DNA of 64,000 bases from Macellibacteroides fermentans. Lineage in GTDB: Bacteria; Bacteroidota; Bacteroidia; Bacteroidales; Tannerellaceae. Position 1 is the stretch's first letter; each line of letters begins with the position of its first letter. Positions 1-10,662 of this stretch are shown one piece after another. The translations under genes and the position numbers were made by a program. Under the pieces are notes generated by a model. That model searched no databases and was not told where the DNA came from. It saw only the letters and a program-made list of their open reading frames with translations. Where the stretch lies: positions 988,501 to 1,052,500 of the forward strand of contig NZ_JACCCY010000001.1 in assembly GCF_013409575.1 (NCBI RefSeq), given 5' to 3'.

Positions 1-1
1 G

Positions 2-1003
2 GCTGTTAAACTGGAAAGCTCTGCGTCTGCCAATATTTTGTTCGAATGGGAACAGGCCAAAGCAGAAGACGGTGGTCTGGTGATGTACGAAGTAGCATTC
101 GACGTAGAGGGCGGCGACTTCTCTAAACCTATCTACAAACTTACATCAGACAACAATGGTACTTACAATTATGCCACTGTTACTCACAAAACATTGAATA
201 AGATCGGTGCGCTGGCAGGATTGAACTCTTCGGAAACAGGTAATATCATCTGGACCGTATTTTCGTCCAAAGGGGTGAATGAGGTAAAAGCCGAAGAGGT
301 AAGAACCATGACTATTACACGTCTGGCTGGTTTTGCAGAGGTTCCTACCGATGTATATGTTACCGGTGAAGGTTCTGAAGGCGGTGCTGATTTGTCGAAA
401 GCCATTAAATTCAAGGCTGTTGCCAACGGAGAATTCGAAATTTACACCAAGCTTACTGCCGGAAAGAAATATCATTTTGCCGATGGTACCAATGCAGCTG
501 CCAAGACCTATTTCGCTGATGGCGAGGTATTAAAAGAAAACGGAGAGAGCACAGTGGCTAAAACGGGTGTGTACCGTATCAATCTGGACTTCACTACCGG
601 TGCGGTTGTTTATACCGAAATCAGCAAGATGGAAATCTTCTTCGCTCCTACAAACTCATACCTGTTTGAACTGCCTTATGTTGGTCAGGGTGTTTGGAAA
701 GCAGCGAGTCAGCCTATTACATTCAAGCAAGAAGGATGGGGACGCGACGAACGTTATAAATTCCGTATGACTGTAAAAGAAGGTACTGAATTTGAATGGT
801 TCGGAAGTGTTAACGGAGATAATTCTCGTCCTAACAACTCAACGCCCGAATCATTCTGGTACATGGTACCGGTTTCGGGTGATCAATGGAATAATTGCTT
901 CAAGTTTGCCGGCGAAATTGACAACAGCCTGAGTGATGTCAGCGTTGTTTTCCAGGCAGACAACAGTTATACTCACATCATTAAAAAAGTAGGTGATCAA
1001 TAA
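2..1003 (+). CDS. SusE-like outer membrane glycan-binding protein (5' partial)
   Basis: The reading frame is open from base 2, so the start and lipoprotein signal lie before the window; the TTG at 38 is only an internal codon. The first 100 or so visible residues match the SusE N-terminal domain pattern, with SSASANILFEWEQA followed by a beta-rich Ig-like module. The C-terminal part, from about residue 200, resembles the starch-binding-like modules of SusE/SusF proteins. By family knowledge such proteins sit on the cell surface and hold glycans for a SusC/SusD porin. It directly precedes two GH76 genes and a GH125 gene on the same strand, so the ligand is probably alpha-mannan. That ligand is inferred from context, not read from the binding site. 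Confidence 0.8.
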   Translation, partial: AVKLESSASANILFEWEQAKAEDGGLVMYEVAFDVEGGDFSKPIYKLTSDNNGTYNYATVTHKTLNKIGALAGLNSSETGNIIWTVFSSKGVNEVKAEEVRTMTITRLAGFAEVPTDVYVTGEGSEGGADLSKAIKFKAVANGEFEIYTKLTAGKKYHFADGTNAAAKTYFADGEVLKENGESTVAKTGVYRINLDFTTGAVVYTEISKMEIFFAPTNSYLFELPYVGQGVWKAASQPITFKQEGWGRDERYKFRMTVKEGTEFEWFGSVNGDNSRPNNSTPESFWYMVPVSGDQWNNCFKFAGEIDNSLSDVSVVFQADNSYTHIIKKVGDQ

Positions 1004-1014
1004 CAGTAAACAAG

Positions 1015-1040
1015 CCGCCCGGAAAAACCATTCCGGGCGG
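1015..1040 (+). other. Intercistronic stem-loop
   Basis: CCGCCCGGAA (1015-1024) pairs perfectly with TTCCGGGCGG (1031-1040) across a 6-base loop. It lies between the susE-like stop and the first GH76 start. No T-run follows, so it is more likely an mRNA processing or stabilising hairpin that sets different levels of binding protein and enzymes than a full terminator. Confidence 0.6.
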
Positions 1041-1067
1041 ACTTATCATCCTAAAAAGTATATACAC

Positions 1068-2201
1068 ATGAAAAATATTCTATTCTATTCATTATCCATC
1101 TTTTTGCTTTCCTCTTGTGGAAAAATAAATGATATACCCTTGAACGATCCAAACGATGTGGCTGTAAACTGGACTGCAGCAGCAGACAGCAGCAGTCAGT
1201 CTCTGGCCAATGGCTTCTGGAATTCGGGTGGTTCTTACTTCAACTACAATAACAGCGGCAATACAGACTTTCATTACTGGCCGCAGGCTCACGGACTCGA
1301 TGTGCTGGTAGATGCTTATTCGCGCACGGGGAACGCTGTTTATAAGAACGAGATAGACCAATGGTTTACAGGTGTCAAAATTAAAAACGGCAATACCTTT
1401 TATAACAATTTCTACGATGATATGGAGTGGAACGCACTTGCCATGTTACGTGCTTACAATGCCACAAAAGATGAAAAATTCAAAACCGCTGCTTTAGATG
1501 TCTGGAGCAATATCCAGACCGGATGGAATTCTACCATGAATGGAGGAATCGCCTGGAAAAAAGATCAGCTTTATTACAAGAATACCCCCGCCAATGCTCC
1601 CGCCTGTATTTTAGCCGCCCGTTTATATAAACAGTTTAACGGTGCAAGCGACCTGGAATGGTCGAAGAAAATTTACGCATGGATGAAAGAACATTTATTT
1701 GAAGCTGGTACCGGATTTGTGTACGATGGTATAAACCGTGAAAACAACGGTGCAAAAGACAACTGGAAGTTTACCTACAACCAGGGAACATTCTTAGGTG
1801 CAGCCCTCGAATTATACAACATCACTGGCGAAAAGGTCTATTTGAATGATGCCATCAAGGCAGCCGACTATGCCCTTAACAGCAATGTAAACAGCAACGA
1901 CCGTATTTTACAAAGTGAAGGCTCCGGAGACGGTGGTCTGTTTAAAGGAATCTTTGTCAGGTATTTTACACAGCTCATTCTTTGTCCCGGACTGGAAGAC
2001 GGAACGCGTAACCGGTATGTACGATTTATGGAGCACAATGCAAAAACATTGTGGAATGAAGGTACGAACAAAACCGGTGTGTTGTTTGGTCCGTATTGGA
2101 AAACAAAACCCAATGCACAAACCGGACTTACAGAGCAACTAAGTGGCTGTATGCTGATGGAATCAATGGCACTTTTAAAAGAAAAATCAGTAATTAAATA
2201 G
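1068..2201 (+). CDS. GH76 family lipoprotein, probable endo-alpha-1,6-mannanase
   Basis: The protein has 377 residues from the ATG at 1068. That start is chosen because it begins a lipoprotein signal (hydrophobic stretch, LSSC, lipidated Cys17); the frame is open further upstream but that part is not signal-like. The GH76 core has the paired catalytic aspartates in FYDDMEWNAL (Asp117-Asp118) and the repeated alpha-helical pattern of an (alpha/alpha)6 barrel. Family members cut the alpha-1,6-mannan backbone of yeast mannan. A Cys-anchored form fits the outer membrane or periplasm. It is followed 29 bp later by a second GH76 and then GH125, a typical mannan-degrading set. Endo specificity is inferred from the family. 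Confidence 0.88.
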   Translation: MKNILFYSLSIFLLSSCGKINDIPLNDPNDVAVNWTAAADSSSQSLANGFWNSGGSYFNYNNSGNTDFHYWPQAHGLDVLVDAYSRTGNAVYKNEIDQWFTGVKIKNGNTFYNNFYDDMEWNALAMLRAYNATKDEKFKTAALDVWSNIQTGWNSTMNGGIAWKKDQLYYKNTPANAPACILAARLYKQFNGASDLEWSKKIYAWMKEHLFEAGTGFVYDGINRENNGAKDNWKFTYNQGTFLGAALELYNITGEKVYLNDAIKAADYALNSNVNSNDRILQSEGSGDGGLFKGIFVRYFTQLILCPGLEDGTRNRYVRFMEHNAKTLWNEGTNKTGVLFGPYWKTKPNAQTGLTEQLSGCMLMESMALLKEKSVIK

Positions 2202-2230
2202 TTGTGTTAAATCTTTAGAACAGAGTGATT

Positions 2231-3430
2231 ATGAAAGTTAAAGTACTTAGTCTTGCATTTCTTTGCCTACCCTTTTTGATAGGAGGTTGTGCTACACGGA
2301 AGACATCCGACAAAACCAGCGATCTTTCCGTAGCCGATTCGTTGCTTACCAACATCCTATCTCTTTACAATGTAGAAAAACACGGATTATTGTCGGAAAC
2401 CTACCCCGTAAATCCAGACAACCAGGTTACTTATCTGGCCGAAGGAAGCGAACAAAAGAAAGGTCAGGAAGTCTCTTTTCTATGGCCCTATTCGGGTATG
2501 CTGTCAGGATGCGTTTCTCTTTATAAGACAACGGGAAATCAGAAGTATAAGGAAATACTTGAAAAACAGATTCTACCCGGACTGGAACAATATTGGGATA
2601 ACATCCGCGAACCGTTCTGCTACCAGTCGTACCCCATGTTCAATGGTAAAAGCGACCGTTTTTACGACGATAACGATTGGATCGCCATTGATTTCTGCGA
2701 TTACTACGAACTGACAAAAGAACCCGCCTATCTTGAAAAGGCAGAGGCCCTGCACAAGTATATCTACAGCGGATGGTCGGACGAACTGGGTGGAGGTATT
2801 TTCTGGTGTGAGCAACAGCGTGTTTCAAAAAACACCTGCTCCAACGCTCCGGCTACAGTGCTTTGCATGAAACTTTACAAACTCACGAATAAAGCCGAAT
2901 ACCTGGATTGGGCTAAAAAAACCTATGCGTGGACCAAGCAACATCTGTGCGATACAACCGATTATGTATATTGGGATAACATCGCTCTGGACGGCAAAGT
3001 GGCTACTCAGAAGTATACCTATAACAGCGGACAAATGATTCAGGCCGGTGTTCTTTTATACAAAGAAACCGGAGATGAAACTTATTTGCAGGATGCGCAA
3101 CGTACGGCAAAGGGATCTTTCGAACATTTTACATCCAGACACCGGCTTTCGGATGGAAAAGAGGTCCTTTTCTACACAAGTTCACCGTGGTTTAACGTAA
3201 TCATGTTCCGCGGACTTAAAGCTTTGTACGAAGTAGACGGTAACGCGCTTTATGTAAACACCATGGCAGAAAATGCCCGTTATGCGTGGGCAAATACCCG
3301 CGACGAGAACGGATTACTCGGTCACGACTGGTCCGGACAAAAAACTAAAAAATACAAATGGTTGCTGGATAACGCTTGTATGCTCGAACTATTCTCGGAA
3401 ATGAGCGAACTTCCATCTGTAAAATTATAA
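2231..3430 (+). CDS. GH76 family lipoprotein, second alpha-1,6-mannanase-like enzyme
   Basis: 399 residues from the ATG at 2231; an in-frame GTG at 2225 is a less likely start. The lipobox IGGC puts the lipidated residue at Cys20. The GH76 aspartate pair lies in [12 protein letters not shown] (Asp146-Asp147), and the [17 protein letters not shown] segment aligns with the KKDQLYYKNTPANAPA region of the upstream paralogue. The two copies are clearly diverged, so they probably differ in chain length preference or location (surface versus periplasm), as in known mannan loci. It sits in one operon with the neighbours on either side. Confidence 0.87.
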   Translation: MKVKVLSLAFLCLPFLIGGCATRKTSDKTSDLSVADSLLTNILSLYNVEKHGLLSETYPVNPDNQVTYLAEGSEQKKGQEVSFLWPYSGMLSGCVSLYKTTGNQKYKEILEKQILPGLEQYWDNIREPFCYQSYPMFNGKSDRFYDDNDWIAIDFCDYYELTKEPAYLEKAEALHKYIYSGWSDELGGGIFWCEQQRVSKNTCSNAPATVLCMKLYKLTNKAEYLDWAKKTYAWTKQHLCDTTDYVYWDNIALDGKVATQKYTYNSGQMIQAGVLLYKETGDETYLQDAQRTAKGSFEHFTSRHRLSDGKEVLFYTSSPWFNVIMFRGLKALYEVDGNALYVNTMAENARYAWANTRDENGLLGHDWSGQKTKKYKWLLDNACMLELFSEMSELPSVKL

Positions 3431-3476
3431 CTTTGCAGAGAATAACCATATTTTTCAATTCTAATAATAAGATAAG

Positions 3477-4916
3477 ATGACTTCCAGAAGAAATTTCATC
3501 AAAGCCGGTGCTTTTTCGGTAGCCGGTTTGTTAGTAGGCCAACATTCCTTTGCTGTACCCGGTATGCCGGAAACAACACCTTATGTTTGCAAACGTCCGC
3601 TTCCGGGTGCCCGTAATTTTACATCCAAAGCAGTCGAAGAGGCCATTGCCGCCACAAAAAAGCAGATTAAAGATCCGAAATTGGCATGGATGTTTGAAAA
3701 CTGTTTCCCTAACACGTTAGATACAACCTGCGAACATAAAATGGTAAACGGCAAACCCGATACGTTTGTTATCACCGGAGATATTCACGCCATGTGGCTG
3801 CGTGACTCTTCTGCACAGGTTTTCCCTTATATCACCTTCGCAAAAAAGGATAAGGCTTTGCAAACGATGCTGGCAGGGGTGATCTATCGTCAGACTAAAT
3901 GTATTCTGATCGACCCGTATGCCAACGGCTTCAACGAAGGCCCCACCGGCAGCGAATGGGAAAGCGATAAGACCGATATGAAGAAAGAGTTGCACGAACG
4001 CAAATGGGAAATCGACTCTCTTTGTTATCCCATCAGACTTGCTTACAACTACTGGAAAAATACAAACGATACCAGTGTTTTCGATGCCGAATGGGAAAAA
4101 GCAATGGAAACCGTCTATAAAACATTTGTAGAGCAGCAACGCAAAGACAATCTGGGCCCCTATAAATTTACACGCGTAACCGACCGTCAGGGCGACACGC
4201 TCCTTAATTTCGGATACGGAAGTCCGGTTAAGCCGGTTGGATTGATCGTATCCTCTTTCCGTCCATCAGACGATGCCTCCCTGTTTGGCTTCCTGATTCC
4301 CTCCAATCTGTTTGCCGTTACTTCGCTAAGACAAGTAGCCGAGATTATGCGGAAGGTACGCAACAACGGTTCATTTGCCGGAAAATGCGAAGCCTTAGCC
4401 AACGAAGTAGAGGCAGCAGTAAAGAAATACGGTATCTGCGAGCATCCTGAATTCGGTAAAGTATATGCCTTTGAAGTAGACGGCTTCGGCAGCCGTGTAT
4501 TCATGGACGATGCCAATGTTCCAAGCTTGCTGGCCCTCCCCTATCTGGGCTGCGTGGAATTAAACGACCCCATCTACCAGAACACACGGAAAATGGTTCT
4601 GAGCGATTCCAACCCCTATTTCTTTAAAGGAAAAGCAGGCGAAGGAATCGGTGGTCCGCATATTGGTTTCGACTATGTATGGCCGATGAGCATTGTGATG
4701 CGTGCCAACACATCCACCGATATGGCAGAGATCAGGAAGTGTGTTCAGATGCTACGCGATACAGATGGCGGCACAGGCTTTATGCACGAATCATTCCATA
4801 AAGACAACGCGGCCGACTTTACCCGTTCGTGGTTTGCCTGGGCGAATACGCTGTTTGGCGAACTGATCTACCGCCTGGTAAACGAAGGAAAACTGGATGC
4901 GATCAAAGTATCGTAA
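3477..4916 (+). CDS. GH125 exo-alpha-1,6-mannosidase
   Basis: 479 residues starting at the ATG at 3477. The N-terminus SRRNFIK followed by a hydrophobic run matches the Tat signal consensus (S-R-R-x-F-x-K), so export folded to the periplasm is expected. The GH125 signature TGDIHAMWLRDSSAQV is at residues 100-115, with further family blocks FNEGPTGSEWESDKT and ERKWEIDSLCYPIRLAY. Family members remove single alpha-1,6-linked mannoses from mannooligosaccharides, which fits products of the two GH76 enzymes upstream. It is the last gene of the operon; a strong terminator follows. Confidence 0.9.
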   Translation: MTSRRNFIKAGAFSVAGLLVGQHSFAVPGMPETTPYVCKRPLPGARNFTSKAVEEAIAATKKQIKDPKLAWMFENCFPNTLDTTCEHKMVNGKPDTFVITGDIHAMWLRDSSAQVFPYITFAKKDKALQTMLAGVIYRQTKCILIDPYANGFNEGPTGSEWESDKTDMKKELHERKWEIDSLCYPIRLAYNYWKNTNDTSVFDAEWEKAMETVYKTFVEQQRKDNLGPYKFTRVTDRQGDTLLNFGYGSPVKPVGLIVSSFRPSDDASLFGFLIPSNLFAVTSLRQVAEIMRKVRNNGSFAGKCEALANEVEAAVKKYGICEHPEFGKVYAFEVDGFGSRVFMDDANVPSLLALPYLGCVELNDPIYQNTRKMVLSDSNPYFFKGKAGEGIGGPHIGFDYVWPMSIVMRANTSTDMAEIRKCVQMLRDTDGGTGFMHESFHKDNAADFTRSWFAWANTLFGELIYRLVNEGKLDAIKVS

Positions 4917-4958
4917 AACCGATATCCCGATTTAAAAGAATTCTCAATTTCTACATAT

Positions 4959-4994
4959 AAAGAGAGCTAAGCTTAATTGTTTGGCTCTCTTTTT
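4959..4994 (+). terminator. Rho-independent terminator of the mannan operon
   Basis: AAAGAGAGC (4959-4967) pairs with GCTCTCTTT (4984-4992) and runs into a T-tract. It lies 43 bp after the GH125 stop and closes the plus-strand operon. Confidence 0.8.
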
Positions 4995-5107
4995 ATATAA
5001 CACTACCTATTTTACTAAATAAACAATCGTAAGATTATACAGATAAAGATATCTTGACAGAAATTTAGTGTGGGAAATACAGTAATAACCCGCTGAAATT
5101 AAATTAT

Positions 5108-5143
5108 AAAAAGTAAAGGGGGCGGGTCAAAAGGCCCGCCCCC
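5108..5143 (-). terminator. Terminator of the minus-strand susC/susD operon
   Basis: GGGGGCGGG (5118-5126) pairs with CCCGCCCCC (5135-5143). Read on the minus strand the stem is followed by CTTTACTTTTTATAA, so it ends transcripts arriving from the SusD gene at 5181. It faces the terminator of the convergent mannan operon. Confidence 0.75.
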
Positions 5144-5180
5144 GATAGGTTAGTTTACATTATTAGGTATTAGATATGAA

Positions 5181-7067
5181 TTACCACCCAGGATTCTGCA
5201 CCAGACTGGGCGTTCTTTTAATCTCGTCATCCATAATAGGGAAAAGATAATGACGAGGCGCTACAAATACGCGATCTTCAATTTTGTAGCGTTCCATTCT
5301 GTATTTTTTACCATTGATCACAATCTTTCCATTCGCATCTTCAACAGGTCTCATCCCATGAATTGCGCGCTGACATTTTGGATATGGCCAATAATTAGCA
5401 CCTTGCGCCATCCATTGAGTCTCCTTAGCCAGTTCGGTAGAGCTACTTGGTTCAAGATACAATCTTGAAGTCCAGATACGGTTGTTTTCATAAAACAACT
5501 CAACACGACGTTCCCGTTGAATATATTGATTCATTAACTCCTTGCTACCCAAAACGCTTGGAGGCATTGGGGCCATCCATGATCTGGCACGAACCTGGTT
5601 GATAAGATCATATATTTCCTGAGTAGGACCAGTTGTCTCATTCACCGCTTCTGCATAGATATAGATGAACTCAGGCAATCTCCAGATAGCAGGACCGTTG
5701 ATAATAAATCCCTGATCACGGTTCCAACCTTCCTTAAAGAATTTACGCAGATAATAACCTGTTGTTGTAGCGTTACTTCCACCGATACGATTATTTCCTT
5801 CAGCCGTATTAATCTGTGAATTCTTGAAAACAGCCCCATGATACATTATATCACGATGGAATCTCGGGTCACGCTTTACACTTGCATACGGATTTGCATC
5901 ATCGTATCCATCGGTGGTTGCTCTATCAGCATATACAGGATAACCATAACCGTCCGGACCGATATACTCATATTCGTCCACTTGTTCCTGAACAGGCATC
6001 TGACGAGAAGAACCTTGAGAAGTAGGTGGATAACAGTCACCCTGCCAACCTTCACTCTTGTCGCGTGTAACAAACCATACCCATTCACCCATAATTGAAT
6101 TCATGTCGTAGTACATGTTCCAAAGGCGTTTGTAAACCTTCGATCCATTTTCATCTTTACCCCGGTCATTTTTAAACGTTTCGTTATCAGCATCCCCTGT
6201 ATAGAGTGTATAACGGGCTGCTCCATCCACTTTAAAATCAAGGAGAGCTTTAGAAGCCACCTTTGCAGCCTCCCATCGTTTCTTATCATAGGTATATTCG
6301 GCTTTAAACTGGCGGGTATCATCCGGCATAGTACCACCGTTCCACATTGGGGTAGCAGCCATCCAGCGTACAATGGCCTTCAATCCAAGACAAGCACCTT
6401 TTTCTACACGGCCAAAATCTGTACTTAACCATCTGTCAGGAACACGGCTATAGGCAGAATCTGCATCAGCACAAATTTTCTCTACCAAAGCATGATAAGA
6501 TTCCTTTTTAAAATCCATGCTTCCTTGCGGATCAATGGTATGATCAATGTAAGGAACTTCACCATACATTCTGATCAATAAGTAGTGGAAGTAGGCTCTA
6601 AAAAAATAAACTTCACCAATCCGTTTTTCTAAATCTCCTGGATTGAGAATATTATCAGGGGTATTGTACTTTCGCACACCTTCCAGGATAACGTTTGCCT
6701 TACGGATATTATCATATAAATCCCACCAATACTGTCCACAGCTACTTCTGTCGGGCATCCCCATAGACGACCAACCTCCGGCATTAAATACGTTTGTCAA
6801 ACTTTTTTCTGCCGTTGATCCTTCACATTCATCCGTTACAGGAGCTGTTGAGAAGTGATTAAAGAATACCAGGGGACGATTGGCAAACTTAGCTCGCTCA
6901 TATACTTTGGTTACCAATCCATCTACCTTATTATAACGTTCAAATACCTGCTGTTCATTCATTTTATCATCAGGCTTTTTGTCCAAAAAGTCATCGCTGC
7001 ATGAATTCATCACCAGACATAGGATGAACCCAAGTAAAAAACTAATATTTTTCATACTATATTTCAT
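5181..7067 (-). CDS. SusD/RagB-like outer membrane lipoprotein
   Basis: 628 residues. The signal peptide ends in a lipobox-like MNSC followed by SDDFLDKKPDD, the usual opening of RagB/SusD proteins (Cys23 from the first Met; a second possible start is Met5 at 7055). The middle contains TPR-like helices and the C-terminal block RVELFYENNRIWTSRLYLEP and ends NPGW, as expected for the SusD family. It forms a lid over the partner SusC barrel encoded just upstream (13-bp gap) and binds the imported glycan. No enzyme lies beside it in the window, so the substrate cannot be named. The convergent mannan genes are on the other strand and separately terminated. Confidence 0.92.
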   Translation of the reverse strand: MKYSMKNISFLLGFILCLVMNSCSDDFLDKKPDDKMNEQQVFERYNKVDGLVTKVYERAKFANRPLVFFNHFSTAPVTDECEGSTAEKSLTNVFNAGGWSSMGMPDRSSCGQYWWDLYDNIRKANVILEGVRKYNTPDNILNPGDLEKRIGEVYFFRAYFHYLLIRMYGEVPYIDHTIDPQGSMDFKKESYHALVEKICADADSAYSRVPDRWLSTDFGRVEKGACLGLKAIVRWMAATPMWNGGTMPDDTRQFKAEYTYDKKRWEAAKVASKALLDFKVDGAARYTLYTGDADNETFKNDRGKDENGSKVYKRLWNMYYDMNSIMGEWVWFVTRDKSEGWQGDCYPPTSQGSSRQMPVQEQVDEYEYIGPDGYGYPVYADRATTDGYDDANPYASVKRDPRFHRDIMYHGAVFKNSQINTAEGNNRIGGSNATTTGYYLRKFFKEGWNRDQGFIINGPAIWRLPEFIYIYAEAVNETTGPTQEIYDLINQVRARSWMAPMPPSVLGSKELMNQYIQRERRVELFYENNRIWTSRLYLEPSSSTELAKETQWMAQGANYWPYPKCQRAIHGMRPVEDANGKIVINGKKYRMERYKIEDRVFVAPRHYLFPIMDDEIKRTPSLVQNPGW

Positions 7068-7080
7068 ATTGATTTATAGA

Positions 7081-10000
7081 TTAATAAGTAATATCTATTC
7101 CAAAGTTAAATACCCGTTGGATTGGATACCAACTACCATTACCATCGCCAGTTTCAGGATCTACATCAACATCATCCAAGCCATCAAATGTTAGTAAATT
7201 GAGTCCCTGTATGTAAATACGCACATTTTGTAAACCTGCAATACGAATTGTACTTTTTGGCAAAGTATATCCTATTTCAACATTCTTTAAACGTACATAT
7301 GACGCGTCGTATAAAAACAAACTGCTAGAAGCATTCTTATTATTGTCATTATTGGTTGAATGTAATGCTGGATATGTAGCAGTTTCTGCCGTTTCCGGCG
7401 TCCATCTGTTCAAGTGCATTTTTTTAACTTTACCATACTTGTCGCTATCAAACAACGGGAAATCGTAAACAGCTGGTCCGTTCAATAATACACTTGCGTT
7501 GGTAGCTCCCTGGAACAAGAAGCTCATATCAAGGCCTTTGTACTGGAATCCGATAGGAAGACCAAACATAATTTCGGGGGTACGAGGATTACCCATCGCT
7601 GTTTTGTCTCCTAAATCATTAATTTTTCCATCCTTATTTAAGTCCTTATACACAACATCTCCTGGAATCAGCGGCCCCCACTGCTGGAAACCAGTACCAT
7701 TATTCATGGCATTCAATTTATCCGCCTCAGCCTGATCCCTAACAAAATGATCCACAACATAGACAAAATGCTCATCCACTCGCTTACCGGTTGCTGCACG
7801 ATATGAATTTTCACGATAAATTTCATTCATAAAAACAATTTTGTTTCTTGCGAATGTAAAGTTCGGTTTCAGATAATAACGGAAGTCTTTCCCAATTTTA
7901 CCGTTCCATCCAATTTCGAAGTCGATACCGTGGTTATCAACGATACCTGAATTGATATAAGGTGCATCTTTACCTACGATATCAGGAAAACCTAACTTAT
8001 CTCCACCAGACAAGCTTGTAATAATGTCGTAACGATGTTCGTTAAAGAAATCGACAGAGAATGTTAGTTTTTCATTCAGGAATGCAGCATCAAGTCCAAT
8101 ATTCATTTTTCTTGATTTCTCCCATGTCAAACTTGGATTTGCAAGAGCTCCCTCCTGTACACCTCCTACGGCATCTATATCAAAGCCATTTTGACCAAAT
8201 CGATACCCACCACTGTTTTCAAAGAACTGGAGGTATGTGAATCGTTGAGAGATTTTATCACTACCAACCAAACCATAAGAACCTCTGATCTTCAGATTAT
8301 CCAACCACTTGTTAGTACCTTTCATAAATCCTTCACGAGAAATTACCCAACCAACAGAACCTGCAGGAAAAATACCATATCTATTACCAGGAGCAAAGTT
8401 CTCAGAACCGTTATAACCAATATTAAATTCAGCAAGGTACTTATTATCATACGCGTAGGTTGCTCTACCTGTTAAACCTTGATAACGATATTCAACATCA
8501 TCGTTGTATGAACGAATTGACCTATTAAACAATGCCATTGCACTCACATCGTGTTTACCGAATGAGTTCAGGTAATCTAATTTAAGCTGATAATAGGTTC
8601 TTCCTTGAGAAGCATTTTGCGAAAAATCATTTTTGAGTGTCTGATCAACCTGATATTTATTCCCTGTTTTATATTCACCCTGGTAATGGCCTGGAGTCAT
8701 GTAGATATCCATCCCATCTTTTGGCATAAAAGTCGCATATCCGGGATACTCTTTATAACCCTCTTTATAGGTTTCTACTATTCTCTTAATCCATCGACCT
8801 TCTTCCGCATCGTAAGAGAATACCCCTTCAATCTTCAAACCTTTTGTAATAAAGTCAAGCTTATGTCCTAAAGAAAAGGATCCATTCAAAAATGTTTTCT
8901 TTTCATTCAGATACCCTGTTCTTGATAATTCACCCAAAAGGTTCCATCTATGTTGCTGGTCACCATATAACATTGTGCCATTATTGTTTGCTAAATAAAC
9001 TTCATTTAGAGGATTCCCATTATTCTCTACAATAATAGGCAGATATGACGGTTGAGTATTACATATTTCCACTACTCTGCTAGCTGTTGTTCCGGGAGCA
9101 TTTCTGTCTGTGATCCGAGCGGCAAGGTCAATCTTCGCATAGAAATTCTTAGTAATATCGACGTCCACATTCGCTCTGAAATTATATCTCTTAAATACAG
9201 CCTGTGTACTATACATGGCAAGATCCGTATGTTTATAGTTTCCGGATTGATTGAAGTAATTGGCCATTACAAAATAGCGGGCCCTTTCAGATCCACCACG
9301 GATTGATAAACTGTAATCCTCCTGTGTTCCGGGTTTAAAAGCATAATCAAAATAATCCCAGTTATACCCCAGACCGTCCGAGTTATCACCTTTAGCTTTT
9401 CTAAAATTAGCTATGGCTTCATCCGTAAACAAATTTAATTTAGAAGGGTCTAACCCTTTGCTATCATTCAGGATTGCTTCGTTGTACAACGTAGCATAGT
9501 CGGCAGATCCCAAATATTCGGGGAATTTAACCGGACTGTTTGTACCTATGGATGCTTTAAAGTTTACGGTAGCACGCTCCTGAGCTTTACCTCTTTTGGT
9601 ACTGATAATTATTACACCGTTAGCTCCGCGGATACCATAAGGTGCGGTAGCCGAAGCATCTTTTAGGATGGTAAAGGTTTCAATTTCTTCGGCAGACAGG
9701 TAACTCATGTCACGTTCTACCCCGTCAACGATCACGATGGGCGATTTATCTCCATACGTACCAAAACCGCGAATCTTAATATCCGCTCTATCCACACCCG
9801 GTTCACCACCGCTAAACTGGTTCACCATCAAACCCGGCATACGACCGGCCAAGGCATTATTCAAGTTGGCCGTTGGGCTTTGCTTCAAATCTTTGGTAGT
9901 AATGGTTGATACAGAACCGGTGATGGTAGCTTTTTTCTGGGTGGTATAACCCACTACAACAACTTCTTCCAGCGCTTTACTATCTTCAACCAACGTCACA

Positions 10001-10629
10001 TTAATAACTTTCTTACCCTCTAATTTCACCTCTTTAGGCTGAAATCCAACATAAGAAAATATTAAAGTAGCATTGGCATAAGGAACTTCTACGGTAAATT
10101 TACCGTCCAGGTCGGTTATAGTTCCGGATTGAGCTCCTTTAACCATTACGTTTACCCCAACTAAGGGATCTCCCAGGTTATCTCTTACCTGACCGGTAAT
10201 TTTACTATTTTGCTGTTCTACAGCCACAATAGGAGATTTTTTTTCTGCAGGGAGAAGTACCACCTGGTTTTCAGTAATCTTATAGGCACACTCTTTACCT
10301 GCGAGTAACAGATTCAGCGCTTCCTCAAGCGTGATTTTATCTGTATGAGCTGTTACTCTTTCTTTGTCATTCAAAACATTGTTCGAATAAATAATACTCA
10401 CCCCATATTGCTTTCTCAATTGTTCGAAAGCTTCGTAAAGCGTCGCATTTGTTATAGACAGGGTTACTTGCGACTTCAACACATTGGCACTTATTGATAA
10501 AACACTTAATGACAGAAGGCCGATAGCAACGCATCTCCTCCATTTCCATCTACTCAGATCCAGGAAGGTCTGAGAAAAAGTCCAATGGCTTTTCATTCTA
10601 TTAAAAAATAGATTCAGGTTGTTAGACAT
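7081..10629 (-). CDS. SusC/RagA-like TonB-dependent outer membrane transporter with STN domain
   Basis: 1182 residues. The order is an N-terminal extension with a hydrophobic segment (about 33-50), an STN domain (about 52-125), a CarboxypepD_reg-like beta-sandwich (about 142-220), the SusC motif EEVVVVGYTTQKKATITGSV, a plug with KDASATAPYGIRGANGVIIIST, and a long beta-barrel ending in FNFGIDITY. The STN domain is the part that signals to a FecR-type anti-sigma factor. The next two genes upstream are exactly a FecR protein and an ECF sigma factor, so this transporter is probably self-induced by its ligand. The ligand is unknown. Confidence 0.93.
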   Translation of the reverse strand: MSNNLNLFFNRMKSHWTFSQTFLDLSRWKWRRCVAIGLLSLSVLSISANVLKSQVTLSITNATLYEAFEQLRKQYGVSIIYSNNVLNDKERVTAHTDKITLEEALNLLLAGKECAYKITENQVVLLPAEKKSPIVAVEQQNSKITGQVRDNLGDPLVGVNVMVKGAQSGTITDLDGKFTVEVPYANATLIFSYVGFQPKEVKLEGKKVINVTLVEDSKALEEVVVVGYTTQKKATITGSVSTITTKDLKQSPTANLNNALAGRMPGLMVNQFSGGEPGVDRADIKIRGFGTYGDKSPIVIVDGVERDMSYLSAEEIETFTILKDASATAPYGIRGANGVIIISTKRGKAQERATVNFKASIGTNSPVKFPEYLGSADYATLYNEAILNDSKGLDPSKLNLFTDEAIANFRKAKGDNSDGLGYNWDYFDYAFKPGTQEDYSLSIRGGSERARYFVMANYFNQSGNYKHTDLAMYSTQAVFKRYNFRANVDVDITKNFYAKIDLAARITDRNAPGTTASRVVEICNTQPSYLPIIVENNGNPLNEVYLANNNGTMLYGDQQHRWNLLGELSRTGYLNEKKTFLNGSFSLGHKLDFITKGLKIEGVFSYDAEEGRWIKRIVETYKEGYKEYPGYATFMPKDGMDIYMTPGHYQGEYKTGNKYQVDQTLKNDFSQNASQGRTYYQLKLDYLNSFGKHDVSAMALFNRSIRSYNDDVEYRYQGLTGRATYAYDNKYLAEFNIGYNGSENFAPGNRYGIFPAGSVGWVISREGFMKGTNKWLDNLKIRGSYGLVGSDKISQRFTYLQFFENSGGYRFGQNGFDIDAVGGVQEGALANPSLTWEKSRKMNIGLDAAFLNEKLTFSVDFFNEHRYDIITSLSGGDKLGFPDIVGKDAPYINSGIVDNHGIDFEIGWNGKIGKDFRYYLKPNFTFARNKIVFMNEIYRENSYRAATGKRVDEHFVYVVDHFVRDQAEADKLNAMNNGTGFQQWGPLIPGDVVYKDLNKDGKINDLGDKTAMGNPRTPEIMFGLPIGFQYKGLDMSFLFQGATNASVLLNGPAVYDFPLFDSDKYGKVKKMHLNRWTPETAETATYPALHSTNNDNNKNASSSLFLYDASYVRLKNVEIGYTLPKSTIRIAGLQNVRIYIQGLNLLTFDGLDDVDVDPETGDGNGSWYPIQRVFNFGIDITY

Positions 10630-10662
10630 AATAAAAAGATTAAATTAATACTGGATTTAGAA